DNA of 64,000 nt from Deroplatys truncata (GCA_030765065.1 CM060977.1:95931795-95995794), one strand, 5' to 3'. Numbered from the stretch's first letter, positions 24,646 to 37,880 are shown. Program-made: numbers and translations. Notes: generated from the letters alone by a model not told the origin.

Positions 24646-24773
24646 GCTACGAGAACCGACAATGGCTTAACACGTGTGAGTTTGTTACTTAGCGGCAATC
24701 CCGACTTCTGCTACGAGAACCGGCAATGGCTTAACACGTGTGAGTTTGTTACTTAGCGGCAATCCCGACTTCT
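24646..24773 (+). repeat. 64-bp tandem duplication
   Basis: GCTACGAGAACCG.CAATGG... at 24646-24709 is repeated at 24710-24773 with a single difference seen (GAC against GGC). The near-identity means the duplication is young compared with the diverged repeats around it. Confidence 0.9.
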
Positions 24774-24774
24774 T

Positions 24775-24948
24775 GTTTGGTTATTAAATAAATGTTAAAC
24801 ACACACGCACTCACATTCAAACACCAAATACTGGGAATACCGTGAAACGTTCTTGATTTAAAAAAAAACTTCTTGGGCACAGCCGGGAATCGAATTCTGG
24901 ATCTTCACACAGCAGACAGGTGCTCTACCGACTGAGCTACAAGGCCAG
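24775..24948 (-). mobile_element. SINE-3 fragment (tRNA-Ala-like head)
   Basis: On the minus strand: TTGTAGCTCAGTCGGTAGAG (A-box region, from about 24938), CTGTCTGCTGTG, then AATTCGATTCCCGGC (B-box). The body's GAATGTGAGTG.GTGTGTG also occurs in the copy at 44.2 kb. No acceptor-stem pairing follows, so this is a SINE head and not a tRNA gene. Confidence 0.65.
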
Positions 24949-25984
24949 TCATAGCGGATGGTGTTTGTTTTCAAGCATTGGTCTTTCATTTAGCGGTCTT
25001 CTCTCTGTCTGTATGGAGTCCCTTTACAATTCTGCTTATGCAAACCTTTTAGCATCAGCGCTATCCGGGATAAACCAACTTAAACAAAGAGCGGCTTGTG
25101 TGGGCCACCTGCGCATCAGTTAGATTTTGTGATCTAGAATTCAAAAAGCCTTACAGCTTTATTATCTGCATGTATGCTGGAAAAGAAACAACTTCCAAAA
25201 TGTCCATGCCACGTCATTATCTTCTTACTTCTGTTGGCCCTCTAATTTTAAGGGAAAGTGAAGGGTTCGTAAACACGAGCAGAATTCTTCCCCTTCAATA
25301 GCTGTTAATGTTGCTAAATTGCTCGTAGTTGTGAAACAAAGTTTCGCTTCTATAATTACTATCCTTCGATCGCTAACCACAGTTGACTTGGGTTATAATT
25401 TCAGGAACAAGTTGCGCTTGCTTTGAGGACCACTACAAAATCTCTTGCACATTTAATGACTTGCGATGCACGTTTCAGTGGAACTTCAGTTGTAACCGTT
25501 CGTCAGATATTTCTTTCCTATTCTGCATGAAAATGTAACGTGGTCCTGATTTACAGCTATATGTGCAACGATAAATAACTAGAAAGTACCAGGCTTTGAC
25601 TGTAGAAGAAACAGCAATATAAGTAGTGAATAAAACAATGTGTTACATTCACTGACTTTCTGTTCTATCTCTTGGTACCTTAATTTTTTGTGGACAGATA
25701 TAAACAATCAAATAAAGAAATAGCAGTAACGTAGAGAAATAAATGCAATAAGCAATTTCCATATATTAAGTTTGGGTTGAAATGTTTGTTCGGAAAGATG
25801 AAGGCAATTAGGAATCAGGTTAGCAAAAGCCATTTGCGACAGCCAAAGTAGCAAACGCATTAGCATAACGATTCTTTGAATTCAATTAGGTTATAAGCTC
25901 AGTACGAATGCAGTCATGTAGGCTAGAATAATTAGAGGGGCAAAAGAAATTTTGATAAAGTGTAAGACTCGGTTAGTAACAAAG
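24949..25984. other. unassigned stretch
   Basis: No recognised gene or repeat family. Short frames at 24920-25301 partly overlap the SINE-3 head and have no domain. Confidence 0.3.
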
Positions 25985-25988
25985 TTAA

Positions 25989-27959
25989 CCCTAGAACGCG
26001 CATACGGTTTTAAGTGATAGCCGTGTTTCACAAAATGATTGGAGCAACATTTCGTTTTATGAGTGTTACTCATTTGGAAAGTATTTTCATTATAGTGAAA
26101 AATAGCGCATTTCGCACAGCTGATTAACGCCCAGAGTGGTAATACTTCCCCTTTAAGATAATACTACAATTTTGTTTATTGGTATGCCTTATTTCATGCA
26201 CTCCCATACTTCAGCTATTTTAGTTTATGATGCAGCAATCTGACGACTCAGAAGAAGAGTTTAGAAACTACAGAAGATGAATCATCTAATGGGAATGATA
26301 CTGATTCTCAGCAACTTGCATAGGAACCACCTCTATGTGAGGAGTCGCTAACTTCGTAGCTCCACTGATGATTATTAAAATGAAGGTGAAATAGCACAGA
26401 AACATCGTAAATGTCATGTTTTTAAATTTTGCATGTTTAATAAAACTACTTCGAGGTGCAGTGTTTGTAAGAAAATGCACAAAGAAAACTGAATACATAT
26501 GTTTTAGCGTTTTGCCCGCTACTTTGTTGTGGGTATCTCACTTGCGTCGTTGTATGGGTAATCTTCAGGACCCGTAATCGCCGATATCAGTGAGGAAGCA
26601 CTTCACGTCGATCTCAGGGTCAACTGTCGGCGAATCGGCCTGAAATTCCCTACAGCTGTTGTCAGGGTAGGATTGCAGGAGTGGTGACACCAGGATATTG
26701 TCTTGAACGAAACACTGTTTTCAGTTTTCTCACTCTTATGCTAGAAGATTCATTGATATTCCCTAACACGTGCAGTTCTATTAACACTGTCTTCCCACCA
26801 TTGTCTCTTAGAACTCTAAAGTTTGCTCCGGCTAGTTATATCTCGGTGCTCTATCACCGTTCTTTAGATTCGCGTGAACTTGAATAACGTTAACTTGTTT
26901 ATGAGCTTGGATATAATTATATAGAAGAATACAGTTATCATATTATATAAATGTTTCTACCTACATCACTTTATAATTGCATAATTGCGCGGCACTTAGC
27001 AACTTTCGGAACTTAGCGTCCTTTTCTGACCCGGAGTACTACGTGTTATCTTAACGAAGAATCATAAAAAATTGCCCTAAAACTACGCTCGCGTTCACAT
27101 ATCATAACGACTGCTCGCCTCCAAATTTTATACATATCACTGCGTCTTCCAATCTTTCCATTGGTCCTCACACTTATTCTCTACGTTTATTGGTTCCCTG
27201 GTTGAAAACTCAAAGCCTAACTGTAAGAAATATCCTTTGCCTCATAGCGACTCTTTACTCCTAAAACTTGTCTTATCCCCACGAAGTACAAAAAAGGTTT
27301 CGATTTTTATGGCTCCATCCTCGGAAAACATAATGGATAGTCTAAAGCGAAGCTAATTTTATTCATGCCTAAATCTTGTAGTCTTTCTTATGCAATTACG
27401 CCTTTATTTATTTAACAATATTGAAACTTAAAACATATTTACAGCTTCTGAAAGGTTTTTGATTGATACAGATTTTAATCCTATGGATTTAAAATTATGG
27501 GAATTTATCAAATTGAATGTTAATTAATTATTAATAATTCCTAAACCATAATTATTACGGAGTTACTTTTTATGTATTCTTAATAAGGCGGAAATATCCC
27601 TACAGTATGTTAATTTTGTAGAAGTATGAACTAATTAAATTTGCTGTAATCATGAATGATACAATGCTTCTTTGCATTTAAAACTAAGCAAACCCCCTCA
27701 CTCTTGTATGGATTTAAGGGTTTCAGTGAAATTTGTTTAATTTTTATAATTGATGTATTTGTTGTTTTTTGCATATCTATTCATCGTTCTGTATCTTAAC
27801 TGGCATATAAATCACGTAAACGTATTAACATATAACTATTGAATATAGATATAGTTTTTAAATAATAATGTAAAACATTAATGCTAATGTTACATAGTAA
27901 GGATCAAAATGATCCCTCTGGGCGTTAAGAGAGGGCAGGGAAGGGCTGGGGTCCTAGTG
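25989..27959 (+). mobile_element. piggyBac-like transposon remnant
   Basis: TTAA flanks both ends (25985-25988 and 27960-27963), the piggyBac target. The termini CCCTAGAACGC and (reverse) CACTAGGACCC agree at 8 of 11 positions and resemble piggyBac ends. Near 26222 an acidic coding scrap begins (SDDSEEEFRN), like piggyBac N-termini. Near 26450 a Cys scrap (RCSVCKKM) resembles the C-terminal zinc motif. The catalytic DDD domain between them is absent. Positions 27901-27915 hold inverted arms GGATCA/TGATCC, a subterminal feature seen in piggyBac relatives. The central 26.5-27.9 kb was not assigned. Confidence 0.7.
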
Positions 27960-27963
27960 TTAA

Positions 27964-28574
27964 GAGGCACATATAGAATTTAAGTATTAGTTGCCCGTGA
28001 GAAATAACCTTGGTGGGAATTAATGAAGTAGGCGTAGTTAAAGGTAATAAAGGGTGCAATTTAAATCAAAGAGTTACTCTGAGTCTGGTACGGCACTGGT
28101 ACTTACATTCATTCGGACACACCTTCGTGCATACAGTTGTGCATACATTACTCTCCCTCTCGTGAGATATTTTAGTGACGCACTTGTGTGAGTAATATTT
28201 CACGGCTATTGCGAGAGTTAAGCATTTTAGCGCCTTACGGAAAGTTACTCTAGTAGTTTCTTTTATTGCAATAAAAAACCAGTTATTTTCAACGTCACTT
28301 TGATATTTCAGACGTTAGCAGGTATAAAAATGCAGTTATAATTTGTGTTATCCTTCACAATACATCCATTATACCCCAAGGGAAAATACTCATAGCCCAA
28401 CCACTGGAGCAGCTGGCAGCAAAATCAACAATAGATACTAGAGACAAAAAGTAAACGTGGCAACTACATTCCTGCTTCAAGTTGTCGCACCATCATAGCA
28501 GCATTTTGTTATTACTACAAGTTTATTAGTGAGTATACAAATTATATTTACGAAATTTGTTTTCCTATACTTTA
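27964..28574. other. unassigned stretch
   Basis: No recognised gene or repeat. Confidence 0.3.
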
Positions 28575-29350
28575 TTTTAATCCAGATAAACCTTCCCGAA
28601 AAATCTAACCACCCATTTCGGTATAGACGCAAAATGAATAGTGATAGTCAAATGTTTAAGAGCTGGGCGCTATATGCTGACCTTAAAATTCCATAGTGTT
28701 TCCATGAGATCACGAGAAACAACTGAAAGTATACAGGACTTTAAAAGAATGGCTAAGCATTGAACAAGTCGAACGTTAATAACGGATATCTCGAAAATAG
28801 CTGATGCCGCAAAAAAGTTATTTTAAGTAACTTGTGTGATTTAAAGAGATCTACATTTCCTGTAGTGCATTTTCGTCGAATCCCTTAACATTAATCAGTT
28901 ATACAAGATTTTATCTATTTACTTCCGAATGAAGAGCACTTCAAGAACTATTCCCAAAACAATTCAAGATGTATGTTATATTTATGATGTGAGTTATATG
29001 GTAAAATGTTTAGAGGTATTTTTCAGAAAATCAGGAATCCCGAAAAATTTTACATATAAAGGGTAGACTATGGTATGGGGATCTTCCTGAAAATCTTCGT
29101 GTCGTACCTTTGGAGAGTACAGAACTTAAATACCACGTTTGACATGTGTCCAAATTCTCGTGTTTGAGTTACGCTGTTCACACGCACACACACACACACA
29201 TACACACACACACACGCACAATGCCATTTTAAATATTTTCATTCAGGAGCCTCAAAACAAGTATTTCCAACAAAATTTCGATATCCAATTTTTTGGTTGG
29301 AAAGCAATACCTTCTCTACCGACTATGTACGTGGTACAGAATGTAAAACT
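28575..29350 (-). repeat. repeat A (A2), reversed copy
   Basis: Contains the A2 landmarks GAGCTGGGCGCTATATGCTG and CACGAGAAACAACTG and ends near ACTATGTACGTGGTACAG. A CA microsatellite (29180-29220) lies at the spot where all copies carry a TG/CA run. Confidence 0.7.
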
Positions 29351-29997
29351 AGTGCAGAAGTAATTCCAGAAACCTGAAAATTGGGAATCAGATTGATGAA
29401 AGCGTAGGTGAAGAAAACTATATTGCTAGGTAGTATAGTGTATATAAATGGTTGCTATTAGGAAAATAGCATCTAACTGCTATTCATGTACAGCATGGGA
29501 ATATATCAAAAACCAAGTGGTTGAGAAGCATAAAATGTTACAACAAGCGACTCAAACGGAAGTATAAAACAAAACCACAACAGTAAAATTAAAATAATTT
29601 AATTTACTTGTAAGTACATATTGAAGAATCATTTATTAGTACTACGACTTAGTATTTATAGGTATCCAGTTGTATGTGTTGACAAATGTTATTCTTTTGC
29701 ACCCTATTCCAGTAATACTGCGTGTCTGTATATGCGTGCACGCGCGCTGGCCTTATTTGTTTTGAAATCCAATTTCAATTTAATTAATTTTTAAATTAAT
29801 TTTCCCATCACGGGGTTCATCTTGTTATACGCCATGCCCTTACTGAGGGTATATGTATTTTGGCATGAGTGAATCGATAGCGCGACATTTGTGTTTCATG
29901 TTGTTTGGTTTTGTCAAGAACAGTACCTTTTACACTTCTTTTACCGGCCTTGTTTCTTTTACCAAAACGTGAACACCCTAAGGATTTATTGGCGATT
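29351..29997. other. unassigned stretch
   Basis: AT-rich with a GC-richer patch around 29810-30000; no gene or repeat recognised. Confidence 0.3.
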
Positions 29998-31700
29998 ACT
30001 TTCTCTACTACGTATAGAAGTAGAGGTAAGTATTGCATTCCACCCAAAAATTCTCTAGCCAGATTTTACCGGAAATACACATTTTGAGGCGTCCTGAATC
30101 CAAGTAAGGCATTTTTGCAAACGTCCGTGTGTGTGTCTTGAACAGCAGAACTCAAAAGCGAAAGTCGGATAAATACCAACGTTGGTATTTCAGTGTAGTA
30201 TCTTCCAAGTATGCGACACGAAGATATTGATTAAAAAATGAGAGGGTTATTGTTGTCCCACGTATGATAGCCAAAATTGAGATTGTTTATTGTTGTTGTG
30301 GTTGCATCACGTATTGCGGGAAACATGTTTCTTGGAGTATTCGCTCTACGTACAATATGAACTTTCCGGTGGCCTTCGCCCCTAGTTCACTTTTTCGGTG
30401 GCCTTCGCCCCCACGTTCACGAATGAATTTTTATTTTAAATATTTAATAAATATTATATATGTATGCCTCGGCTGCGTCAGTTGTAATTTTCAGAACACG
30501 TATCTCTTAGCAGGGGTAGTACGTCTAAAGAATGAAGGTACACAAATTATAATGGTATTTAACTTCGTTTTATTAATCTTTCACAAGATTAAATAACACT
30601 TCATTGACGTGTTCTACTGTAGAGCTATGAGATTACTGTTACTTGTACTTTTTAACACGTAAACCTTATATTATTCACCCCGTAATTAATTTTTTATGTC
30701 TCACACTGAATACGTATAGAATCAAACTGCTCGGGAACACTTCCTTGTAGCGTCTGACATCTACCGCCTAAATTCTTATATTTCCACTATTTCAATTTCT
30801 GATTTGCTAATTCTACTCCAATAGAATACCTTTATTTAACTGTTAGCCTTTCTGGTTGTTGATTGGCTATTTGTAAACTGTTTTAAATATAACATTATTG
30901 TTCCAAGAATTACTAGTAGGCTTTAATTAAACTCTCCAATTTATTGTTGTCTCAACAATACCTCATTATTAGAAACTTTCAGCTTCTATTCTCACAGCTC
31001 CTACATTGTTAAAACTACTTAATACATTCACATAACATTATTATACATGTACACAATATAAACATAATACAATGACTTTACATACATTTTATATATTATA
31101 TTATTCACACATTGCTTTAAGGCAGGATGTTATTTAATTTTATATTATATAATTTAAGTGTTAAAAATACTGCCTCAAATATCAAATATGAAAGATATTT
31201 ACCTTAAAAATAAAATGTATGTCTTAAATTCTGTGGGAATAGCCGTAAGACCTCTTCATTCGGAAGGAAACTTTGTATAGTTTTGTGTAACTTCTAAACG
31301 TTAAGTGATAGACGAAAACGTATCACACAAAAAATGTAGACCTTTTTAAAACATAATTTACTTAAAGTTTTTGTGGCATAAGATGTTTCTGAGATATCCG
31401 TTATTAAAGGTCCGAATTGGTGGATACTTGACATTATTTAAAATTCATAAATTTTAAGTTGTTTCTCGCAACTGAATGGAAACCGTATGGAATTTTAAAT
31501 CCGCATATAGCGTCCAGTTCTTAAACATTTGACTGTCGCTGTTCTCTTTGTGTCTATAACAAATGTGTAATGTAGCCATTTCTGCAAAGGTGTATTTGAA
31601 TTAAATGTAGTAGCTAGAAGAATAAGCCTTGGAAAGAATAGTTGGTGTGCCCATTAATAACGTTAGAGGTTGGAGAAGGTCATGTGAATGTCAGAAAACA
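29998..31700 (+). repeat. repeat A split by LTR-B
   Basis: The 5' part (29998-30238) breaks at the TTGATTAAAA landmark. The sequence resumes after the LTR at about 31178 (AATATCAAATATGAAAGATATTT) and runs to the tail near 31700. The match of the two broken edges to one uninterrupted A copy shows an LTR inserted into an existing repeat. Confidence 0.75.
30239..31177 (-). mobile_element. solo LTR, family LTR-B
   Basis: About 939 bp on the minus strand, from TGAGGCAG at the right to the CTCA end at the left. It aligns along its length with the copies at 10.7, 12.5, 41.6 and 60.2 kb. Both flanks are repeat A, hence a solo LTR. Fossil, diverged. Confidence 0.72.
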
Positions 31701-32220
31701 AATTTATTTAATTTTAATACTATTAAACGAGACGTATTGCGGTTATTTAAGGTATACGACGTTTAATTCTACCACGTTACTCCTATGAACGCGATGGAAT
31801 ATGGCAACATTATCGGTAGTACATCTTTCAGTTTTTCTTATTTTAAAAAGATTCTACGCATTTGGTACTGGAAAATGAAGTAATAATTACCTTAGGGGGC
31901 CAGATGTATACGGTTCGTGCACACTTGCAGACGTGCACTAGCGTGCTGGACTTTTCCCGCATTCTGTCTCCATATTATTACTGCATCAATGTCACACTGT
32001 GCATCAATGGTAGCACACTACGGCAGAAATTAGGGTCAATGTAGCAGAAGTTAGTAATGTGCACAAGTGCGGAAACTTCTCCTAGTTTCTGCATATTATC
32101 TATAATTTCAGCTAGAATTTAATTTACACATTACTTCCTTTCTTTCTCGTGTGCTTAGTCAAGTACACAACAACAAACATAAAAGAAAACCTTTCTTTCG
32201 TGAGATAAGATGTGCATTAT
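31701..32220. other. unassigned stretch
   Basis: No recognised gene or repeat. Confidence 0.3.
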
Positions 32221-32228
32221 AATTATTA

Positions 32229-32295
<67 letters not shown>
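32221..32295 (+). repeat. (ATT)n microsatellite
   Basis: About 24 nearly perfect ATT units. The minus-strand frame across it would be a run of Asn and is an artefact. Confidence 0.95.
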
Positions 32296-32297
<2 letters not shown>

Positions 32298-32519
32298 TTA
32301 ATGTATTGTAACGCAGTACCGAATATAACATAAGGATTCATATTATAAACACTATATGACTATACAGTAAAATTAATACTATCTCTCACTAAGTATGTCT
32401 TAAGTCTCCATAGTCCACAAATAAGGCCTATAATAGGCCCATTTCCAAAACAGTATAGACTACCAAAACATCTTCATACAATGAATATCTTTAAGGAAAA
32501 ACATATTTGTAAATTAGCT

Positions 32520-33052
32520 TAGGTGGTAAGGACGAAGCTGCCTCTCATATAATCTTCGACTGAAAAGCGCTATCCAGACAAGGATACCTGGGAGGGACTA
32601 CCTCATCAGAGTCACTACACAGCAAAGACAGGGCCCCTACAGTTTCCATATTGAGACGCCCCGTCAGTCGGATAGGCAGACCGGGGACCCATGCTCCATA
32701 CAGAGGGTCCAACACCCCGCTCCGAAGGGGCGGTCAATCTACTGCCGGCAAACAGCGGAAAACCGAAGAACGGGGAAGATTCCACAGAGAGCATTCTTTT
32801 TCTCTTCCACGCCGCACCGAAAAACCATCACAGACTCTTTCAACTCTGAAACAGATCTAACTGGGTGATGAATGAATAAAATAGTGAATAGAACGAAATG
32901 GAGGGACTGAAAATTCGAGAGCAGAAAAAAACCACTCCAGCATTCGCCTGACGACCCGGGAAAACCTCCTAAAACCCAAGGTTTCTGGGGATCGAACCCG
33001 GAACCTCTAATGTGGGTCGAGACCTTACTGGCTGAACCATCCAGTTCAATAG
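32520..33052 (-). mobile_element. SINE-2 copy
   Basis: The minus-strand head near 33040 holds CTGGATGGTTCAGCCAG and the B-box GGTTCGATCCC. It is followed by CAGGCGAATGCTGGAGTGG (central motif) and AGAGTTGAAAGAGTC, both shared with the copy at 61.3 kb, then a GC-rich body with GGTCCCC. About 530 bp. The plus-strand frame at 32651-32860 lies inside it. Confidence 0.75.
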
Positions 33053-33174
33053 GTTTCAGTGTTAGGGCATATATCCCTACTCCATCCTTATGTTAATCTA
33101 CTCCAATTTATTCTAATATAATTAATAATACACAAACAGCATGTCGGTTGGATCGATGTAATAATGAAAGCTGA

Positions 33175-34050
33175 ATGTTAGCACTTAGCAATACCAGAAC
33201 GCTTTTCTTGGAATTTCACAGCCACACAAATTCGGAGGTATTGAGGGAGTTGGGATGTAATGAAGGCACAATACTCTGCAAAATAAGAGTATTGAAGTAC
33301 TGGCTGAGGTTGATGCAGGGAGATAATTCCGCACTACGATCCAAATGTTATAAATACCAGCTAGAAAACCTGATTTGGAAAGGCGCTTGAGGAGAATTGG
33401 AATGGGGTCAGTAAGACAAAGGGCTGAAACAAATGACAAAAAATATGGAATGGTGTCAAAAGAGGACTAAGAGACATCAATCAACAGGAAATAGAATCAG
33501 ATTGTAAAATTAAACCTTCTCTAAGTCTAGCAAATGAAATAAAATTAAACAGGGGTAAAGAGGCATTTCTACTTAATTTAGGAAGAAAGGAGAGATCTGG
33601 AATGGCATGGTTTAGACCGGGAAGCTGGAGGGCACAGAAAATGACTGACAATTCTGGCAGGAGAATCTGCCCATTCTGTGATTTGGATGAGGACTGGCTA
33701 CATATTTTGGTGGAATGTGCACAGTGGGAGAACCAGCGAACGATTAAAGTCAAAGAAAAGTTCTTAAGTCCCTCAAGTAGGAGATTGGCATTTTGGGATC
33801 TACTGGCTGATCAGAGGAACTGGCAAAACATAGGCAATTTTTTGGCTAAAGTGCGCGAAATTTGTTGAATTAGACAAAGGTAATTTGTCTCTATTTTCCT
33901 TTTTCTTGTAGATTTTTGTTTTGTTTTCTTTCGCTGGTGTTTATTTTTGTCCCCATACTTGTATCTTAAATATGCATGTACGGTCAATGACCCATGCACT
34001 AAATACTTATGTAATAACTTCAATAATTTTAAACCAATAAAGACACCTTA
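33175..34050 (+). mobile_element. LINE 3' end with C-terminal zinc motif
   Basis: Open plus-strand stretches at 33175-33390 and about 33445-33868 read as a non-LTR reverse transcriptase C-terminus. Seen are KIRVLKYWLRL, then GLRDINQQEI, then a Cys-His motif C-x2-C-x7-H-x4-C (CPFCDLDEDWLHILVEC near 33670). A frame change separates the two stretches. The coding end at 33868 is followed by a 3' tail and, at 34051, a TGTC microsatellite, as at many LINE 3' ends. 5'-truncated; clade not determined. Confidence 0.7.
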
Positions 34051-34125
34051 TCTATATCTATCTGTCTGTCTGTCTGTCTGTATGTCTGTCTGTCTGTCCG
34101 TCCGTCCGTCCATCCGTTCGTCCAT
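34051..34125 (+). repeat. (TCTG)n / (TCCG)n microsatellite
   Basis: TCTATCTATC grades into TCTGTCTG and then TCCGTCCG units. It directly follows the LINE 3' end, so it probably grew from the element's tail. Confidence 0.9.
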
Positions 34126-34900
34126 GCATCTAAAATAACTGAAAAAGAAGCATGTAGTCCTAAGTAATGCTGTAAAAAAAGAGAACTATAAGGAATCGGG
34201 TGTTGGTATCGGAGCCGTTTTGCGTACTTAATAGGGCGTCTTGTGGAATCTGGGATGTACCTCTGCTTTGATGGCTTCTATGGAAACAAACTTATTTCTA
34301 CTTGTGAAGTTCAGGTCGTGGTCTCGGAAGAGAATAAAAGATTTGGATACGCAGAACAGATTTCACGTTCCTTTTTATTTAACTCGAAATAAAGAACTGT
34401 TTCACAAATAGTATTATGCTTCTGGCTACTTTACTTTTACACAATGTATTAATGCACTTGTGCACGTATCAAGGTTTAAACTAGTATTGTCAGTTACTGA
34501 GGAGTTTAGCAATGTCCTTATGGTTGATGTAATTGAACCTGAGCTAGCCCTCATTGTTCTTCCACCTCGCTCTATTGTTTTACACTGTTTCAAAGGCACT
34601 TATCCCTCAGTAGCATCAGTAGTATATTATATTGGTGCATCAAACTAAACAATTATGATCATACTTTTAATAAGTAAACCCGTAAAGCCTGCATATATGT
34701 AAAACAATGTATTTATGACTATATACATGTGAAATATTATTTGGACTGCATCTGTTGATAAAGCTTTTGAACTGCTGGTGTTAAGCTGTTTTCCTTTCGC
34801 TCCACATGTCAGGGCAAAGATCGGTCTCGGCCACGCTACTCTCAGGCAACTGTATCCTACATCCACCACTACGCCTATATTAGGCGATTATCTCGCCCCC
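34126..34900. other. unassigned stretch
   Basis: No recognised gene or repeat. The 62-codon frame at 34460-34648 has no domain. Confidence 0.3.
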
Positions 34901-34904
34901 GAAC

Positions 34905-35333
34905 CTGTATGGCTGTGAGGTCTGGGGATGGGCGGCAGCGACCACCATCCGCAGGCTGCAGACCGTCCAGAACAGGGTGCTTCGGATCTATGATACCGGA
35001 CGTACATCCCCGTCACACATCCACTCCGGTCTCCCATATATCGTAGACGTGGTGCGGGGGAGAACCCGCCCCATGTGCGCAAAACTGACCTTCCACACTA
35101 ATCATGTGGTGCACATCCTGGGTCACTATGACCAAAGGGCACCAGAAGAAGAAAGAGTTACCGGTTACCCAAAGACGTCTTGGGATCTCGGGCTTAAGGG
35201 CTACCACCCCTGTCCATCACAAGCGCCCCCCCCCAAGTTAGAAGCATCGGGCTTGTTCTCTGACTGGATGAGTGACCCTTCCGTAGTGTCCCGCCCGGCA
35301 GCTAAATTGGACACCGTCCAACCCCCTACCTAA
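34905..35333 (+). mobile_element. Jockey-like LINE reverse transcriptase C-terminus
   Basis: One open frame from LYGCEVWGWAAATTIRRLQ (34905) through VQNRVLRIYDTGR to a stop after 35333. The YGCEVWG...LQxVQNxxLR pattern is typical of the thumb and post-RT region of Jockey-type elements. The piece is GC-richer than the surroundings and has no internal stop, so it is younger than most repeats here or was inserted from a GC-rich family. It is 5'-truncated, with only about 143 codons left. Up to about 35750 may be its 3' untranslated region. Confidence 0.75.
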
Positions 35334-37880
35334 ATCCCATCCTGCGTCACTGCTAGCCAGCATGCTTAAATTGACGGTCTCGCAAGAAGCCGCTCAAATT
35401 ACGCAGATTGGGCTCGGTCATCACTTGAACGCGTGACCGCTCAAGTGACTCGCTGTGACCCAGTCAACGACGGCTGGTCTCGGCGGCTGTACTTCACGCA
35501 TTGACAACTACATAAAAGCTTGCGCTAAACCTCTATTATCTTCTATATCATACAGGTAAAGCCGCATTAGTAGCTAGTTACTGAGGGGATCTACATACCG
35601 CACAGGTGAACCTGGGCGACCTGCTCTCGATTGTTGGATGATTGGCAAGAAGCTCCTTAGTCGACTGCACGCTTACAGTTCAAGGACAAAGCCATTCTCC
35701 TGAGTCACTCACAGTATCTACGTACTACTACTACTACGACGACGACTAGTAATAATAATTCGCACCTAGGGGAACGCAACTTTGCCCTGTAGAGGCGAGT
35801 AGAAAAGTAAGTTTTCAGCTTAGCTTCACCTTAATGTTTCATGCATTTACATCACCTAATACTATGATAACTTAGTGTTCTACAATCCTATTGATAGGTA
35901 AGACTGCCACTATGCAAACCTCATTTTGTGTTGTGTGTAGGTCTAACAATATGCTTGATTTACTTAACATTACTAAGTCATGATGACCTAAATCTAATTT
36001 TGATTACTATTACTCTTTGGTACAATATGGCTTTATTATACCAAGTTCATTTCTGAATTCATGTTTCCTCTTAATTTTCTCGATCTCATTCATAATACTT
36101 CATCAATTATTATCTGATAGCATGCATCTTTAAGCGTTCTTAACATGCAGTTACACATAGCTTATGTGGCTAGGCATATCAAAATATCGTTTCAATGTAA
36201 TGATATAACAGTATGGGTACTTTGCCATGCTTGATGTCATTTGGGTTACCTATTTGAATAAAATGCACGGCGATTCCAGAACACCTTGTATGTAGTATGT
36301 GGGTTAATAACAATAAGATTTCTTAAATATTTATGAGGAATATTTCAAACAGGTCAAAATTTAAAAGAAAACCTTTGCACACATCCTTGTATGATGTCCT
36401 TAAAAAGCAATTGCTCCTACTTTTACCTGCTTTAGCCAGCAATAACGCGTGAATATATTGAACATTAACCTCTGAAATCTAACTCGTGTGTGTTCTAAAA
36501 CATTAATCCGTTAGATTGCATGTTTGGTGCTGTCGCTGAGTAAGGAAGGCATATATTTGTTTACCAAAGTGATCGTGTTTTGTTTGTGCATGCATGAAGA
36601 AATAGCATTCTTTGCAAACTTGTTCCGTGACTGTACGGTTACTACCTATCATGTTAAAGTATCATAAAATTAATATGCAGTTGTTTATTCTCAAAGAGAA
36701 TTGTTTAAAACAGATAATGTAAGCAAATCTACCTAAACAAATCCCCAAGTAATATAGTAATTTTGGGTTAAACGTTTAACTGTTTGATATACTGGTGTGC
36801 AGCATGCATTTTTTTGATTTCCGTTTAAATTTTACTATGCATTTAAAACGTATATTACCCACGAATTAAGGCATATATTCACATTTATAAACCAGTTTTT
36901 CCTAAGGAATTTCAAACTTTTCTTTTTATTGTTTTATGAAACTACACTCCATTCTGTTTAAAATGATATAAGGTTTATTTTAATACTCCGAATCTTAAAT
37001 GGACTAAAATGGACTTAAATGGTGGGCGTGGCAGCATATTTTGAGTTACTTTGCTCCTTTTTCTGATTCAGATCTCCCTCGTTCAAGCTAGCATGACTTC
37101 TGCAAACATTTCCTCATGCTTTCAACAGATGAAATTAATAAAAAATAACATAGAGGTTGTATTTCAGGATTTATAGCGGCCTAGGCTTACCACTACTTGG
37201 AGGCATAATATGGTTACAAACAAATATTAAAACTGTCAGCATTTTATGACTAATTGATGTATATATATGGTTTTACAATTTACAAGCTTTTACTGGTACC
37301 CAAGACTACTCATCTTATCACTTTTCTCCACTCTTGCCTGTTGGACCATAAATCTGCCTCAGTTTCCCAATCCATCATTGTCCCTCTAATTCCTTGAATC
37401 CACGTGCTATGCGGTCCTTCCTTTTCTCATTCTTTATGTGGCGTCCACTTCATTGTTCTTTTGGGTAATCTTTCATCTTTCATCTTTCATTCTTTTAGGA
37501 TAGCCATACCATTCGAATTGTTTTTGTTGAATAAAAACCAAAATTAAATTTTGAACTTTCGTATTTTCCGTTATAATCTCATTTCTAATTTTCAGGCTGT
37601 AATTCCTTTTTTTTGTTTCTTTTTAACATTTCCCATTTTTGCAATGAACGTGTAATTTTCAATGAACGTCGCATCAACCCCCAACCTGGAGGACCCCCCT
37701 TGGAGGTCATTTTAATCAAGGTTTTCTTCCTTTAGACTTTGATGATGCAATGTCTCTTTACAAGGCAGTAGATGCTAGTTTTGGTCCGCCCCGAGTATTT
37801 TATTTCCCCACTACCTGCCATATCTGGTGTGCGTTCCGCCATCCACTGCCTGGGGAAGCGTTCGACGGGAGCCTAACAAC
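35334..37880. other. unassigned stretch
   Basis: The longest open interval in the window. No frame, RNA or repeat family was recognised. The first 400 bp may belong to the LINE 3' end. Around 37680-37880 a GC-richer patch begins. Confidence 0.35.

Noticed and set aside
32159-32341. poly-Asn protein on the minus strand
   Set aside because: It is a translation of the (ATT)n microsatellite.
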